Shown here: positions 24,672-33,243 of the stretch, in pieces
Numbering within the stretch: position 1 is the stretch's first letter
Layout of the letters: each line of letters begins with the position of its first letter
Origin: DASXUX01 sp036504595
GTDB taxonomy: Bacteria > Planctomycetota > SZUA-567 > H5-PLA8
Direction of reading: 5' to 3'
NCBI GenBank assembly: GCA_036504595.1
Contig: DASXUX010000001.1
Span: 124,001-188,000, forward strand
Length of the DNA stretch: 64,000 bases
Program-made: the position numbers and the translations under genes
Notes under the pieces: model-generated
The model's input: the letters and a program-made list of their open reading frames with translations, nothing else
Told to the model about the DNA's origin: nothing
The model's database searches: none

Positions 24672-27600
24672 CAATTAAGCTCCATCCATGCTTTCAGAGC
24701 CGGCTTTACGCCGGCCGGCGCCTGCACCTTTTTCAGGTACGTATTCCTGATATGTTTATCGACTTTTGTGCGAATTTCCGAGAGCGTCTTATGTTCGGCA
24801 ACGCAGCGGCGCGGCGTATCGGGCGCGCAGCGGATGAAGTCGTGAATTTCCGTGGCTTCTTCCAGAATTTTGCCGGTGGCGAGATCGAACAGATACCACT
24901 GAATTTGGCCGGCGTCGATGGACCAGTCGGCGGCATCGACGGTTTCCGCCGGAGTCCCGTCGCGCCCGAGTTGCCGTGCCGGGAGGGCGTAACAGAAGAA
25001 GACCGCTCGCGTGTTGGCCTTCGGATGCTCTTTGCCGCTGAACACCCGTCCAGGCAACGCGTTCAAACGTTGCTCCAAATCGGGGTCCTCTTTCAGCAGC
25101 TTTTGCAGATCGAGATGCATCGCCTCGACCGGCGACAGCGTGCCCTCATACGCTTCCTGGAAATCCCGCAGGTCTTCATAGTCGTCTTCGGGCTTAAGAA
25201 GCTTCTTGCCTTCGATGCCGAACGTTTTCGAGATGCGAAGCGTCTTCTTCGCGACCTTCTGATAAAGCTTGAGCAGTTCGTCCAAATCGTCAGGCGGCAG
25301 AAAATTCCAGTACGCCACTTCGCCGCGCAACTTCTCTTGGTCGGGATGGTCGGCAACAATCCGCGCCTCGATCTCAGGGTCCATGCGCCTATCGACGCGG
25401 CCAATGCGCTGCATGAGACGCACCGGGTTCCAATGCAGGTCGTAGTTGATCAGCCGGGTGCAATCCTGGAGATTCAGGCCCTCGGAGAGAACATCCGTCG
25501 AGATTAGAATGCGGATTTCCGGCTCGCCGGCCGCGGTGATCTTTCCCGATGACGAGCCGTTGTAGTAGGGCGAAAAGCGCTGAATGACCGCGCCACGGTC
25601 GGATTTGGTCGAGCTGTCGATTTCCTCGACGCCGTCAAAACCAGCTTCCTTGAGCTGATTCATCAGATAGCGCGCCGTGTCTCTGAATTCCGTAAAGATC
25701 AGAACCTTGTGTTGTTTGAGCACCGCATCGCTTTTGAGCAGGTTCTTGAGAGCCGTCAATTTTTTGTCTTGGGATGGCTTGAATTCCCGCAGGATTTCCA
25801 GGAATTCAGAAATCTGATCCAGATCGAGGATCGTTTCGTTGATGATCTCATCGACTTTGAAATCATTGCGCGGCAGTTTCTCGACGGCTTCCAGCATTTC
25901 GGGGGGAATCAGATCGTCTTCGTCTTCGTCATCCTCATCCGCATCCCCGAAGAGTTCCAACTGGTGTTGCTGAATAAAACCCGTCAGCTTGCTGTGCTGT
26001 AGCAGCCAGCGTTCAACGATTCGCTTCTCACTGGGGGTCTCAGCATGAACCTGCAACCATGCGAGCAGTTTGCGCATCAGATTCCAGCACGACATGCTGA
26101 AAGCTTCGGCGGAGCTTTCAAAGCGCTTTAAGAAACCGGTTCGAATCAGGGAGACGACCTGCTTTTGCCGGCCTTGTTCCAACGGGTTGATACTTTCGTC
26201 GGAACCTTTGTAATATGCCAGCGGGTAGTAGATGGGCAGCGCGAACAACGGCTTCTCCTTGTTGAACGCATCTTCGACTTTCTTCAGCAGTTTGCCATAG
26301 GTTTGCTTCACCGAGTACGGCACCACCTTCGGTTCCCTCGGCTTCGGGAACAGAACCTGCCCGCCGCCGTTTCGCTCAAGACTGTCTTTGACGTACTTTC
26401 GGCTGCGTTGAACGACAAGCGCCCGGAACAGGTCGTCTTGCCTCAGCACCTGTCCGGCTTCCGCCAGATTCGTCTCGAAAAGACCGCCGCCTTCCGGATG
26501 ATTTCCCTCGACGGATTTCTCAAGAGATTTCTCGATTGTGCGAAAATGCCCGGCCAGAGAGTGAATTCCGAGTGGCGCATCCTTGAAGTAGTCCGGCTGG
26601 TGCCGAGAGAACAATTCGATCATGTGCTGAAGGTCCGTCAGCCGGTTGTTGATCGGCGTGGCGGTGAGCATGAAGATCGGTTTACCGGCGAGGATGTCGT
26701 AAAGCTTCCAGTAACGCGACTTCCTTTCGGATGGGTCGTCGCCTCCCTTGGTTCCAGTGTTCCGGAAATGATGCGCCTCGTCAATCAGAATGACGTGCGC
26801 GCGTTCGCGGACACTTTCGAGTTCCTTCTGCCAACTGCCGCCGCGCATCAGATCGGTGTGGTTGAAGATTCTTAGTCTGCTGTATGCGCCGAAGACATGC
26901 GGAATCCGATCATTCAGCGCGCGCTCCCAGACCGGTTCGCGCGCCGATTTCGGGACGAAAAGGGCCACGTTCAGCCGGTCGTGCATGACGAACCGTTCGA
27001 TAAGCATTAGGCCGACGAACGTCTTTCCCAGACCCACGCCGTCGCAGAGAAACGCACCGTTGTACCGGCTCGATCGTTTCAGAAGGCCGTGATATGCTTC
27101 CTTCTGGTACGTCGCCAGAATGGGATAGATTTTCGACTCGTTCCGCTCCCATTCGCTCGCGGTCATCTCATGACCGCGGAAAAACTCTTGCAGGGATTTC
27201 GCATAGACCTCGAACGGCGAGAAATCGCGCACGTGCCGTTCGATGGTCGTCAAGATGTCCGATGTGACATCTTCGGCGGCGTCCCAGTGCTCGTCGTACC
27301 ATTCCTGAAGCACGGTCACCGGGCGCCCCGTGATCTGGACGTTCAACTCAATGTTTTCCGTCAGGCCCGGGTACGTGAAATTCGACGAGCCCACCAGCGC
27401 TGACGAACCGATAACTTCCAAGCGGGCGTGTGTGATGTAGGCTTTGGCGTGGAACTTGTCTTTGCGGTAGACGCGACACTCGATCTTTTTCGAGCGGATT
27501 GCCGCCACTATCGCTGGAAGGCCCGCGAGAAAGTCATTTTTTTCTTTTTCAGCCTCAATGCTGTCGTCCAGACGCGCGGTGATTTGCCGCAGCCCCTGAT

Positions 27601-27838
27601 CGAACGCGTTTTTTGTTCGCTTCGACACCTCATCGCCCATGAGAATGCGAATCTTGTCCACCTTTTGCCATTCGTCTTGAAGTGAAAGAAGCGAGCCAAT
27701 TTCAAAATAGCCCGTGGCTATGTCAATCGACTTCGAAATCTGGCACCAGTCGTGCAGGTAGCGAACGACCTTCCAGTCCACGTCGCTGTTGTCAACGATG
27801 AAAAGCTCGCTGCCAGTCGGGCTCGTTCGATTGGGCAT
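24671..27838 (-). CDS. PLD-nuclease/SNF2-type helicase fusion, 1055 aa
   Basis: Residues 30-170 are a phospholipase-D-type nuclease domain with HAKAYI (130-135) and GSSNFTYPGL. A superfamily 2 helicase follows: GVGLGKT (267-273), LIDEAHHFRN (351-360), LTATPINN and QRIGRVDRR. An acidic linker separates the helicase lobes. PLD-helicase fusions act as ATP-dependent restriction subunits, as in NgoAVII- and CglI-type systems, and DISARM also combines a PLD protein, an SNF2 helicase and a methylase. The ATG follows AGGAGA. It is the first gene of the three-gene operon. Confidence 0.9.
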   Translation of the reverse strand: MPNRTSPTGSELFIVDNSDVDWKVVRYLHDWCQISKSIDIATGYFEIGSLLSLQDEWQKVDKIRILMGDEVSKRTKNAFDQGLRQITARLDDSIEAEKEKNDFLAGLPAIVAAIRSKKIECRVYRKDKFHAKAYITHARLEVIGSSALVGSSNFTYPGLTENIELNVQITGRPVTVLQEWYDEHWDAAEDVTSDILTTIERHVRDFSPFEVYAKSLQEFFRGHEMTASEWERNESKIYPILATYQKEAYHGLLKRSSRYNGAFLCDGVGLGKTFVGLMLIERFVMHDRLNVALFVPKSAREPVWERALNDRIPHVFGAYSRLRIFNHTDLMRGGSWQKELESVRERAHVILIDEAHHFRNTGTKGGDDPSERKSRYWKLYDILAGKPIFMLTATPINNRLTDLQHMIELFSRHQPDYFKDAPLGIHSLAGHFRTIEKSLEKSVEGNHPEGGGLFETNLAEAGQVLRQDDLFRALVVQRSRKYVKDSLERNGGGQVLFPKPREPKVVPYSVKQTYGKLLKKVEDAFNKEKPLFALPIYYPLAYYKGSDESINPLEQGRQKQVVSLIRTGFLKRFESSAEAFSMSCWNLMRKLLAWLQVHAETPSEKRIVERWLLQHSKLTGFIQQHQLELFGDADEDDEDEDDLIPPEMLEAVEKLPRNDFKVDEIINETILDLDQISEFLEILREFKPSQDKKLTALKNLLKSDAVLKQHKVLIFTEFRDTARYLMNQLKEAGFDGVEEIDSSTKSDRGAVIQRFSPYYNGSSSGKITAAGEPEIRILISTDVLSEGLNLQDCTRLINYDLHWNPVRLMQRIGRVDRRMDPEIEARIVADHPDQEKLRGEVAYWNFLPPDDLDELLKLYQKVAKKTLRISKTFGIEGKKLLKPEDDYEDLRDFQEAYEGTLSPVEAMHLDLQKLLKEDPDLEQRLNALPGRVFSGKEHPKANTRAVFFCYALPARQLGRDGTPAETVDAADWSIDAGQIQWYLFDLATGKILEEATEIHDFIRCAPDTPRRCVAEHKTLSEIRTKVDKHIRNTYLKKVQAPAGVKPALKAWMELN

Positions 27839-28106
27839 AACTTCTCCTGCCGGAGAGATGAAACTGCGTTTTCATGTGAAGCAGTCTACTTTTATCTGCA
27901 CCGTAAAGGGGATGCAACGGCGTTACAGCGCCCGACGTTGCCGGCGTTGGTAAACTACCGAAATCCCAGCGGGTTACTGCGACTTAATAATGCTGCGGTT
28001 GCAGGCGTGATGGCCGTTGTGCTCCGCATAGAAATACGAGAAGCAAGCGCTTCTGCAAATGTAACGAACTATTGACAACCATAGCTGTTTGTCGAGAATC
28101 CGTGAC
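27839..28106. other. Divergent promoter region (268 bp)
   Basis: This gap separates the leftward restriction-like operon from the rightward AbiEi gene. A TTGACA hexamer at about 28072-28077 precedes the AbiEi start, with a poor -10 candidate (AGAATC) 17 bases on. No other feature was seen. Confidence 0.4.
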
Positions 28107-28718
28107 ATGAATGCGTCCGAAAGCAGTAAGGCTGAGCGAATTCTGAACTTGTTGCGCCGCCAAGGATACATCCGTGCGCGCGACTTGGATGCGTTGAGTG
28201 TCGAGCGAATCTACCTCAGCCGGCTCTGCGAAAAAGGACTTCTCAAAAAAGCGGGGCGCGGGATCTATGCGCTGGCCGACGCGCCGGTGTCGGAATGGCA
28301 CACGCTTGCGCTGACGGCCAAGCTCGTTCCGGAGGGCGTCGTCTGTCTGCTGTCGGCGCTTCGCTTTCACGGAATCGGGACGCAGCAACCGCATGAAGTC
28401 TGGATCGCGCTCGACCGTCGCGCCGCCACCCCGAAACCTGGTTATCCGAAGGTGCGGGTGGTTCGGCCGTCAGGTGCTGCGCTCTCAGGGGGTGTCGAGC
28501 GACACGAGATTGAAGGAACGCCCGTAAAGATTTTCAGCGCAGCAAAGACGGTTGTCGATTGTTTCAAGTACCGTAACAAGATCGGCATGGATGTCGCGCT
28601 GGAGGCCCTGCGAGAAGGCCAGCGCGCGCGGAAATTTACGCGCGAAAACATCTGGCGCTACGCGAAGGCGTGCCGCGTTGCGAACGTGATGCGACCGTAC
28701 ATGGAGGCACTGGCATAA
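28107..28718 (+). CDS. abiEi: AbiEi-type antitoxin/regulator
   Basis: This 203-aa protein has an N-terminal winged helix (AERILNLLRRQGYIRARDL, then LCEKGLLKKAGRGIYAL) and the AbiEi C-terminal domain (ICLLSAL-type helix, FSAAKTVVDCFKYRNKIG, then MDVALEALRE). AbiEi represses its own operon and neutralises the AbiEii nucleotidyltransferase in type IV toxin-antitoxin systems. Here the partner gene directly downstream is only a 48-codon remnant, so this antitoxin is an orphan unless it acts on the nucleotidyltransferase at 29861-30631. Confidence 0.85.
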   Translation: MNASESSKAERILNLLRRQGYIRARDLDALSVERIYLSRLCEKGLLKKAGRGIYALADAPVSEWHTLALTAKLVPEGVVCLLSALRFHGIGTQQPHEVWIALDRRAATPKPGYPKVRVVRPSGAALSGGVERHEIEGTPVKIFSAAKTVVDCFKYRNKIGMDVALEALREGQRARKFTRENIWRYAKACRVANVMRPYMEALA

Positions 28719-28720
28719 TC

Positions 28721-28867
28721 GTGGCCAAGAACATTCCGGCAGCCATTCGGCTGCGACTCCTGGAACTGGCCGAGAGCACGGGGGTGACGCCAAGCATTGC
28801 ACGGGCACAGAAACAGATAACTCTATACTTGCACGATAACACTGTATATGTTATCGTGCAAACGTGA
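28721..28867 (+). pseudogene. AbiEii toxin remnant
   Basis: The frame starts with GTG two bases after the AbiEi stop and encodes VAKNIPAAIRLRLLELAES, the typical start of AbiEii toxins. Homology ends at about codon 25 and a stop follows after 48 codons; full proteins are about 250-300 aa. The break coincides with the inverted repeat at 28829-28861, where the next module begins. Confidence 0.65.
28829..28861. promoter_or_regulatory. 13-bp inverted repeat, probable operator
   Basis: Perfect arms TTGCACGATAACA and TGTTATCGTGCAA are separated by seven bases. It lies 23 bp upstream of the GTG start at 28884 and has no T-run, so an operator fits better than a terminator. Type IV antitoxins bind inverted repeats in their own promoters. 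Confidence 0.6.
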
Positions 28868-28883
28868 TGATTTAGGGGTATCT

Positions 28884-29867
28884 GTGGCAGTCGAGTCGCA
28901 CCAGATTGAGCAGTACATCAAGACAGCGTTGGGCGCTGACGTGACCGTTACGCCTTGGCGTGGCGCTGAGCATCTCCCGCAGTTCCTCAGAGCGATGTAC
29001 AGTTTCGCCCAGATTCGTCTGCTGGGAATGTCTGGCCTGCTCGTCTTGGACTCCGGTCACGCCGAGCGCTCGCCAGCCACAGTCCGCAAACATCTGGACC
29101 TTCTGCGAGCCAAGCAGGACACCGAGGTGATCTATGTTCGCGATCAGGTGACCGCATACAATCGCAAGCGGCTGATTGAGCAGAAAGTTCCATTCATTGT
29201 TCCCGGCAACCAGATGTATTTGCCAATGCTGGGAATCGACCTTCGCGAGCATTTTCGCCGTCTTCGGTCTGAGAATCCTGTGTTCAGCCCATCGACGCAG
29301 GCCGTCGTCATTCAAGTCTTGCTTCACGGCGCAGACGGCGACTTAGTGCCATTAGCGGCAGCGCGATGCCTGGGATACTCCGCAATGACCATGACCCGCG
29401 CCTTTGACGAACTGGAGGCCGCCGAACTTGGTACGGTCACAATTTGTGGCCGCGAGCGCCGCCTGCGTTTCATCGCCGACCGGAAGTCGCTCTGGACAAA
29501 GGTGCAGCCCTTCCTGCGCAATCCCGTCACAAAGACGCTGTATGTTCAACGCACTGAGGCGACGACATCCGGCATACGCGCAGGACTCACGGCGCTGGCC
29601 CAATACTCCATGCTGTCGCCGCCGGAGTACGTCACTCACGCCCTGAGCCGCGAAGAGTGGAACCTGCTTCGCCAGCAGCATCGCATCACCGAATTGCCTG
29701 GCCCGGAGGCGGATTCTGAAGAGCTTGAGGTCTGGGCGTACCCGCCGAAACTATTTGCTGAGCGCGGTGTAGTTGATCCGTTGTCGCTGTACCTGTCGCT
29801 GAAGGACAACAACGACGAGCGAACACAGACTGCCTTGGACGAAATGATGAGGAAGCTTGGATGGTAA
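28884..29867 (+). CDS. Winged-helix regulator, putative antitoxin partner
   Basis: The GTG at 28884 is chosen because AGGGG lies about six bases upstream and the ATG at 28848 falls inside the inverted repeat. The 327-aa product has a central MarR-like helix pair (LAAARCLGYSAMTMTRAFDELEAAE split across 170-195) and no membrane segment. Its last seven bases overlap the nucleotidyltransferase gene. A two-gene unit of a wHTH protein and a nucleotidyltransferase beside an inverted repeat is the layout of a type IV toxin-antitoxin module. Confidence 0.7.
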   Translation: MAVESHQIEQYIKTALGADVTVTPWRGAEHLPQFLRAMYSFAQIRLLGMSGLLVLDSGHAERSPATVRKHLDLLRAKQDTEVIYVRDQVTAYNRKRLIEQKVPFIVPGNQMYLPMLGIDLREHFRRLRSENPVFSPSTQAVVIQVLLHGADGDLVPLAAARCLGYSAMTMTRAFDELEAAELGTVTICGRERRLRFIADRKSLWTKVQPFLRNPVTKTLYVQRTEATTSGIRAGLTALAQYSMLSPPEYVTHALSREEWNLLRQQHRITELPGPEADSEELEVWAYPPKLFAERGVVDPLSLYLSLKDNNDERTQTALDEMMRKLGW

Positions 29868-30631
29868 AAGGTCTGGACGTCTTTCGAGCCCATTTTCAGA
29901 ACTACACAAACCGGTATGTGCTCATTGGCGGCACCGCGTGCGAAATTGCCATGGCAACGGCCGGCCTGCCGTTCCGGGCCACCAAGGATCTCGACATCGT
30001 GCTGTGCGTCGAGGCGCTTGATGCTGCCTTTGTACGCGCATTCTGGGCATTCGTTCATGCTGGAGGGTACCAAGCCCAAGAGAAGTCAACGGGTCAGCGA
30101 CAGTTCTACCGGTTTCAGAAGCCGACGGACGAGAACTATCCGTTTATGTTGGAGCTGTTCTCACGTCAGCCCGACGCTCTCCAGATTCCTGAAGGTAATC
30201 GGCTGACGCCACTCCCAGTGGAAGAGGATCTGTCCAGTCTGTCCGCCATTCTCATGGACACTGACTATTACTCATTCATTCTCGCCGGGCGCCAACAGGT
30301 GGGCGGACTGCCAGTGGTTGGAGCAGCGCAGCTCGTGCCTTTGAAAGCGCGGGCCTGGCTCGACCTGTCGCAACGCGAAAGGAATGGCGAGCAGATTGAT
30401 AGCAGGGCCGTCAAGAAGCACAAGAACGATGTGTTCCGGCTGTACCAAATTCTTGATCCGACCGTCGATCCTCTGGCTCCAGAATCAGTCAAGACGGATC
30501 TCCGTGCGTTCATCGAGTCCATGCGGCATGAAGCTGTTGACTTGAAAGCCCTTGGATTGCGTTCCATCGCAGTTGACACAGTCCTTGCCGATCTTGCGAC
30601 AATCTACCGACTTGGCGCAGGACTTCTCTGA
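29861..30631 (+). CDS. AbiEii-like nucleotidyltransferase, putative toxin
   Basis: This 256-aa protein carries the nucleotidyltransferase signature: LIGGTACEIAM (22-32) and FRATKDLDIVL (38-48) with the metal-binding Asp pair, and a later KARAWLDLSQR motif. AbiEii-type toxins transfer nucleotides to cellular targets such as tRNA. Its coupling to the upstream wHTH gene and the operator-like repeat support a toxin-antitoxin role. Its stop overlaps a further 43-codon frame. Confidence 0.78.
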   Translation: MVKGLDVFRAHFQNYTNRYVLIGGTACEIAMATAGLPFRATKDLDIVLCVEALDAAFVRAFWAFVHAGGYQAQEKSTGQRQFYRFQKPTDENYPFMLELFSRQPDALQIPEGNRLTPLPVEEDLSSLSAILMDTDYYSFILAGRQQVGGLPVVGAAQLVPLKARAWLDLSQRERNGEQIDSRAVKKHKNDVFRLYQILDPTVDPLAPESVKTDLRAFIESMRHEAVDLKALGLRSIAVDTVLADLATIYRLGAGLL

Positions 30632-30762
30632 TGGCGAACTGGTTAGAGGACCAAGCGGACTCGAATCTGGGACAAGTGATCGCGGACATCCGAACTTTCT
30701 TCGAGCCAGTGTTGCTCAAGAGCCGCACCTTCAGCCTGCATTGGAAAAACGGATGGAACTGA
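30631..30762 (+). CDS. Possible 43-aa protein at the island's right end
   Basis: The ATG overlaps the TGA of the nucleotidyltransferase gene (TGATG), so it would be translated by coupling. The product begins MANWLEDQADSNLGQ and ends in LHWKNGWN. It may be a complete small protein or a gene truncated by a past rearrangement at the island edge. Confidence 0.35.
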   Translation: MANWLEDQADSNLGQVIADIRTFFEPVLLKSRTFSLHWKNGWN

Positions 30763-30824
30763 ACTCGCGAGCGTTTTACAGGTTGCTTACACCTGCCATT
30801 TACACTTTGCCGAGGAGCAAACGC

Positions 30825-30856
30825 GTAATGCATTTACGTAATGCAAACGTAATGCA
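30825..30856. promoter_or_regulatory. Probable integrase arm-type sites, right end
   Basis: GTAATGCA is repeated at 30825-30832, 30838-30845 and 30849-30856 in the same orientation as the left-end set. The last two are 11 bp apart, as on the left. They lie 27-58 bp inside the right core copy. Confidence 0.65.
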
Positions 30857-30882
30857 GTCAGAACTTCTTCATTCTAAACCTC

Positions 30883-30928
30883 GGGACTCATAATCCCCAG
30901 GTCGCTGGTTCGAATCCAGCCGGGCCTA
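30883..30928. repeat. att core copy 2 (island right end)
   Basis: This is an exact 46-bp copy of 74-119. It lacks the 5' half of the tRNA, so it is not a functional tRNA gene. It marks the junction with the resident chromosome. Confidence 0.93.
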
Positions 30929-31200
30929 AATATGAAAAGCAGCGTTTTTCATAGGTAAAGTAGCCTCCCCTGTAGCCCGGGAAGGGGCTCGTTACTCGCC
31001 TGCATATGCCCGAAAAATGGGTGCAAAATGGGTACAAGCCGAGTTGGTCGGCGGGTACCAGCGGGTACATGCCATGAGCAGCGTCGGCCCTAAAGTGAGG
31101 TAGAACTGAAACCACGCCCGCTTCTTCGGCTCATTCACAAAGACCGACGTCTGCGTCCTCCGCGTCCTCTGCGGTAAGCCGTTATTTCGCAACCCGAAAT
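30929..31200. other. Gene-free chromosomal flank of the island
   Basis: At 30931-30954 the arms ATGAAAA and TTTTCAT form a hairpin just after the core, a plausible tRNA terminator. The 18-bp block at 30942-30959 recurs inside the left end at 151-168. Near 31147-31173 a dispersed repeat of the form CTCTGCGT...CTCTGCGG occurs. No gene is evident. Confidence 0.5.
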
Positions 31201-33084
31201 CTACGGATAAACCATCTGCATCTCGCGCCCTTCCAGCACATCGACCACACGCTTCAAAATATGCTGCGGTGCGTAGCTGCCGGCTGCGGCTGGCGCGGAC
31301 GACTCGAACGCCTTCTTCATCGCCGGGATCAACGGCCGCGCGCCTTCACCGATGCGGTCGAGCACATTCCCCGCTTGCATGATGAACGCCTTCGGCTCCT
31401 TCTGTCCGATCCAATGCTCCAGCACCGGCATCGCCAAATCGAGTTTGCCCTGACGCGCGAGCGCTTCGGCCGCGGCGATCCGCACCGCGCCGGATTTATC
31501 GGATAAAGCCTTGCGCAGCGCGGCTTCAGCCGACGCGGCTTTTTCACGCAGCATCGTGCAGCCTTGAGCGCCCCACCAGCGGATGGCCTCGCACGGATCG
31601 TCGAGCGCCTCGATCAGCTTCGGCAAGTTCGCGACGTTCCGCTCCGACGCCAGATTCGCCGTCGCCAAGACGCGTTCGATCGGAAACGCGTCGGCCGCAT
31701 GCGAGGCTTCGTAGCCTTCCAGTTCCGAACCTTCCGGCAAAAACCCATTGTCTTTGTTGGCGATAATGCGCTTTTCCAGCGCCGCGCGCATGCGCTGAAG
31801 TGTCTCGCGCTGAGCCGGGTCGGCCGCGAGATTCTTCACGCTGTCTGGGTCGTTCTGCATGTCGTAAAGCTCTTCAGTCGGCTTTTGGCCCCAGAACATC
31901 GTGGTCGCCGGCGTCAGCTTGCCTTCGCGCGCCGCGCGAGCCCATGACTGATAGCCGCGCGCGCGAAACATGTACTCCAGCGGCTGGACGTACGGCAGAT
32001 CGGGCCGGTAGTTGTGAACGTACAGCCAGCGGCTGTCCATCGCCGAACGCATCATGTCATAGCGTTCGTCCATCCGGTCGCGCGTGCAGAACACGAACTC
32101 ATTGGGTTCCGCCTTCGCCGGCCCCAAAAAAGCGCGCCCCTGCATGTACTCGGGAATTTTCACGCCCGCCAGCGAGAGCACCGTCGGCGCGAAATCCACA
32201 AAGTGCACCGGCTCCTTGACGCGCGTTCCCGGCGCCGCGGGAGCCAGGTGCCGCCACTTCGGCGGAAAGTAAACGATCAGCGGCACGTGTGTCCCGGACT
32301 CCTGCAAAAAACGTTTGCTGCGCGGCAGAACGCCGCCATTGTCCGAGTAATAGAAAACGATCGTGTCTTCGGCCAGGCCCGCGTCGGCCAAGTCCTTCAG
32401 CTTCGCCGCAATCTGGCCGTCCATTTCCTGCATGCAGGTGTAGTAGCGCGCCCAATCGGCGCGAATCTCCGGTGTGTCCGGCTGATACGGCGGAATGCGC
32501 ATCTTCGCCGGATCGAACGTCGGCTGTTTGTTCAGCGGGAACAGGCAGCTCTCGTGCGTGACTTCGTGGTTGAACACACTGAAAAATGGCGGCACTGTGC
32601 CACGGGCAGCCTCCGTCTGCTGTTGGCTGCCCGTGCGGTTCTTGTAGTGCGCTTGCTTCCCGCATTCGCTCCACGCTTCTTTCACGCTGATCGGCGAGTT
32701 GTAATCGGTCTTCGCATTGTTCGACGTGCAGTAGCCGGCATCACGCAGGTACGCGGGGAAGCCTTTCAGCCATGACGGTATCTTGCCCTGCGCGCGCATG
32801 TGCTGCGCCGGCCCGCACGTCGTCGGATACATTCCGCTGATCAGCGTGAAGCGCGACGGCGCGCAGACCGGCATCGCGAAACAGCGTTCAAAAAGAATGC
32901 CTTCGCGCGCGAGCTTGTCGAGCGTCGGCGTCTTGGCGATCGGATCGCCATAGCAGCCGAGGAACGTGTCGTTGTCCTCGCTGACCAGCCATAGAATGTT
33001 CGGCCGCCCAGCTGGCTTGGTCTCCTCGCCGGCGCTCAACGCCAAGGAAAGCAGCGCTATCAAAGCGACGAGTGATTTCATCAT
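31201..33084 (-). CDS. Secreted sulfatase with C-terminal HEAT-like region
   Basis: This 627-aa protein has a signal peptide (MMKSLVALIALLSLALSA), the sulfatase opening PNILWLVSEDND and the formylglycine site CAPSR (Cys74). A C-terminal region of about 130 residues repeats Ala-rich helices (EAIRWWGAQG, then GAVRIAAAEALARQG) like HEAT repeats. It should remove sulfate esters from extracellular glycans. The ATG at 33084 follows GGAGG by seven bases. A palindromic element appears to be inserted in frame at 32592-32640. The specific substrate cannot be inferred. Confidence 0.92.
   Translation of the reverse strand: MMKSLVALIALLSLALSAGEETKPAGRPNILWLVSEDNDTFLGCYGDPIAKTPTLDKLAREGILFERCFAMPVCAPSRFTLISGMYPTTCGPAQHMRAQGKIPSWLKGFPAYLRDAGYCTSNNAKTDYNSPISVKEAWSECGKQAHYKNRTGSQQQTEAARGTVPPFFSVFNHEVTHESCLFPLNKQPTFDPAKMRIPPYQPDTPEIRADWARYYTCMQEMDGQIAAKLKDLADAGLAEDTIVFYYSDNGGVLPRSKRFLQESGTHVPLIVYFPPKWRHLAPAAPGTRVKEPVHFVDFAPTVLSLAGVKIPEYMQGRAFLGPAKAEPNEFVFCTRDRMDERYDMMRSAMDSRWLYVHNYRPDLPYVQPLEYMFRARGYQSWARAAREGKLTPATTMFWGQKPTEELYDMQNDPDSVKNLAADPAQRETLQRMRAALEKRIIANKDNGFLPEGSELEGYEASHAADAFPIERVLATANLASERNVANLPKLIEALDDPCEAIRWWGAQGCTMLREKAASAEAALRKALSDKSGAVRIAAAEALARQGKLDLAMPVLEHWIGQKEPKAFIMQAGNVLDRIGEGARPLIPAMKKAFESSAPAAAGSYAPQHILKRVVDVLEGREMQMVYP
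32592..32640. repeat. Palindromic element read in frame inside the sulfatase
   Basis: Perfect 11-bp arms CACGGGCAGCC (32601-32611) and GGCTGCCCGTG (32625-32635) lie inside the sulfatase gene. They encode NRTGSQQQTEAARGT, a low-complexity stretch between conserved segments where sulfatases normally have a short loop. Confidence 0.55.
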
Positions 33085-33119
33085 TTGTATGCCTCCAGCA
33101 CGCCGAAAAACAACAGCCT

Positions 33120-33215
33120 TCAACACAGAGGCTCAGAGAACACAGAGCACACAGAGTTGTTTTTTGATTCTATCTCTTCTCTGTGACCTCTGCGTTCTCT
33201 GTGACTCTGTGTTGA
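33120..33215. repeat. Dispersed CACAGAG hairpin repeat
   Basis: TCAACACAGAG (33120-33130) and CTCTGTGTTGA (33205-33215) are exact inverted arms around purine-rich CACAGAG units. It lies between two same-direction sulfatase genes. A related copy lies at 48740-48805. Confidence 0.7.
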
Positions 33216-33243
33216 GAGCTGTTAAAGAAGCCATCTACAATCG

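Larger units (their letters stand above)
74..30928. mobile_element. tRNA-integrated genomic island, about 30.9 kb
   Basis: The island is bounded by a 46-bp perfect direct repeat of the tRNA 3' half (74-119 and 30883-30928). A tyrosine integrase lies just inside the left end, and the same octamer repeats lie inside both ends. The cargo is almost entirely defence, methylation, nuclease, toxin-antitoxin and integrase genes, unlike the polysaccharide-degradation genes to the right. No conjugation, phage structural or replication gene was recognised, so it looks like a defence island or an integrative element mobilised in trans. A second integrase (10542-11987) and IS debris suggest it is a composite of successive insertions. 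Confidence 0.9.

Noticed and set aside
20890..27838. Complete DISARM system
   Set aside because: A helicase, methylase and PLD domain are present, but no drmA- or drmB-like gene was found in the island.
30883..30928. A second tRNA gene
   Set aside because: Only the 3' half from the anticodon stem onward is present; the acceptor 5' strand and D-arm are missing. It is an attachment-site copy.
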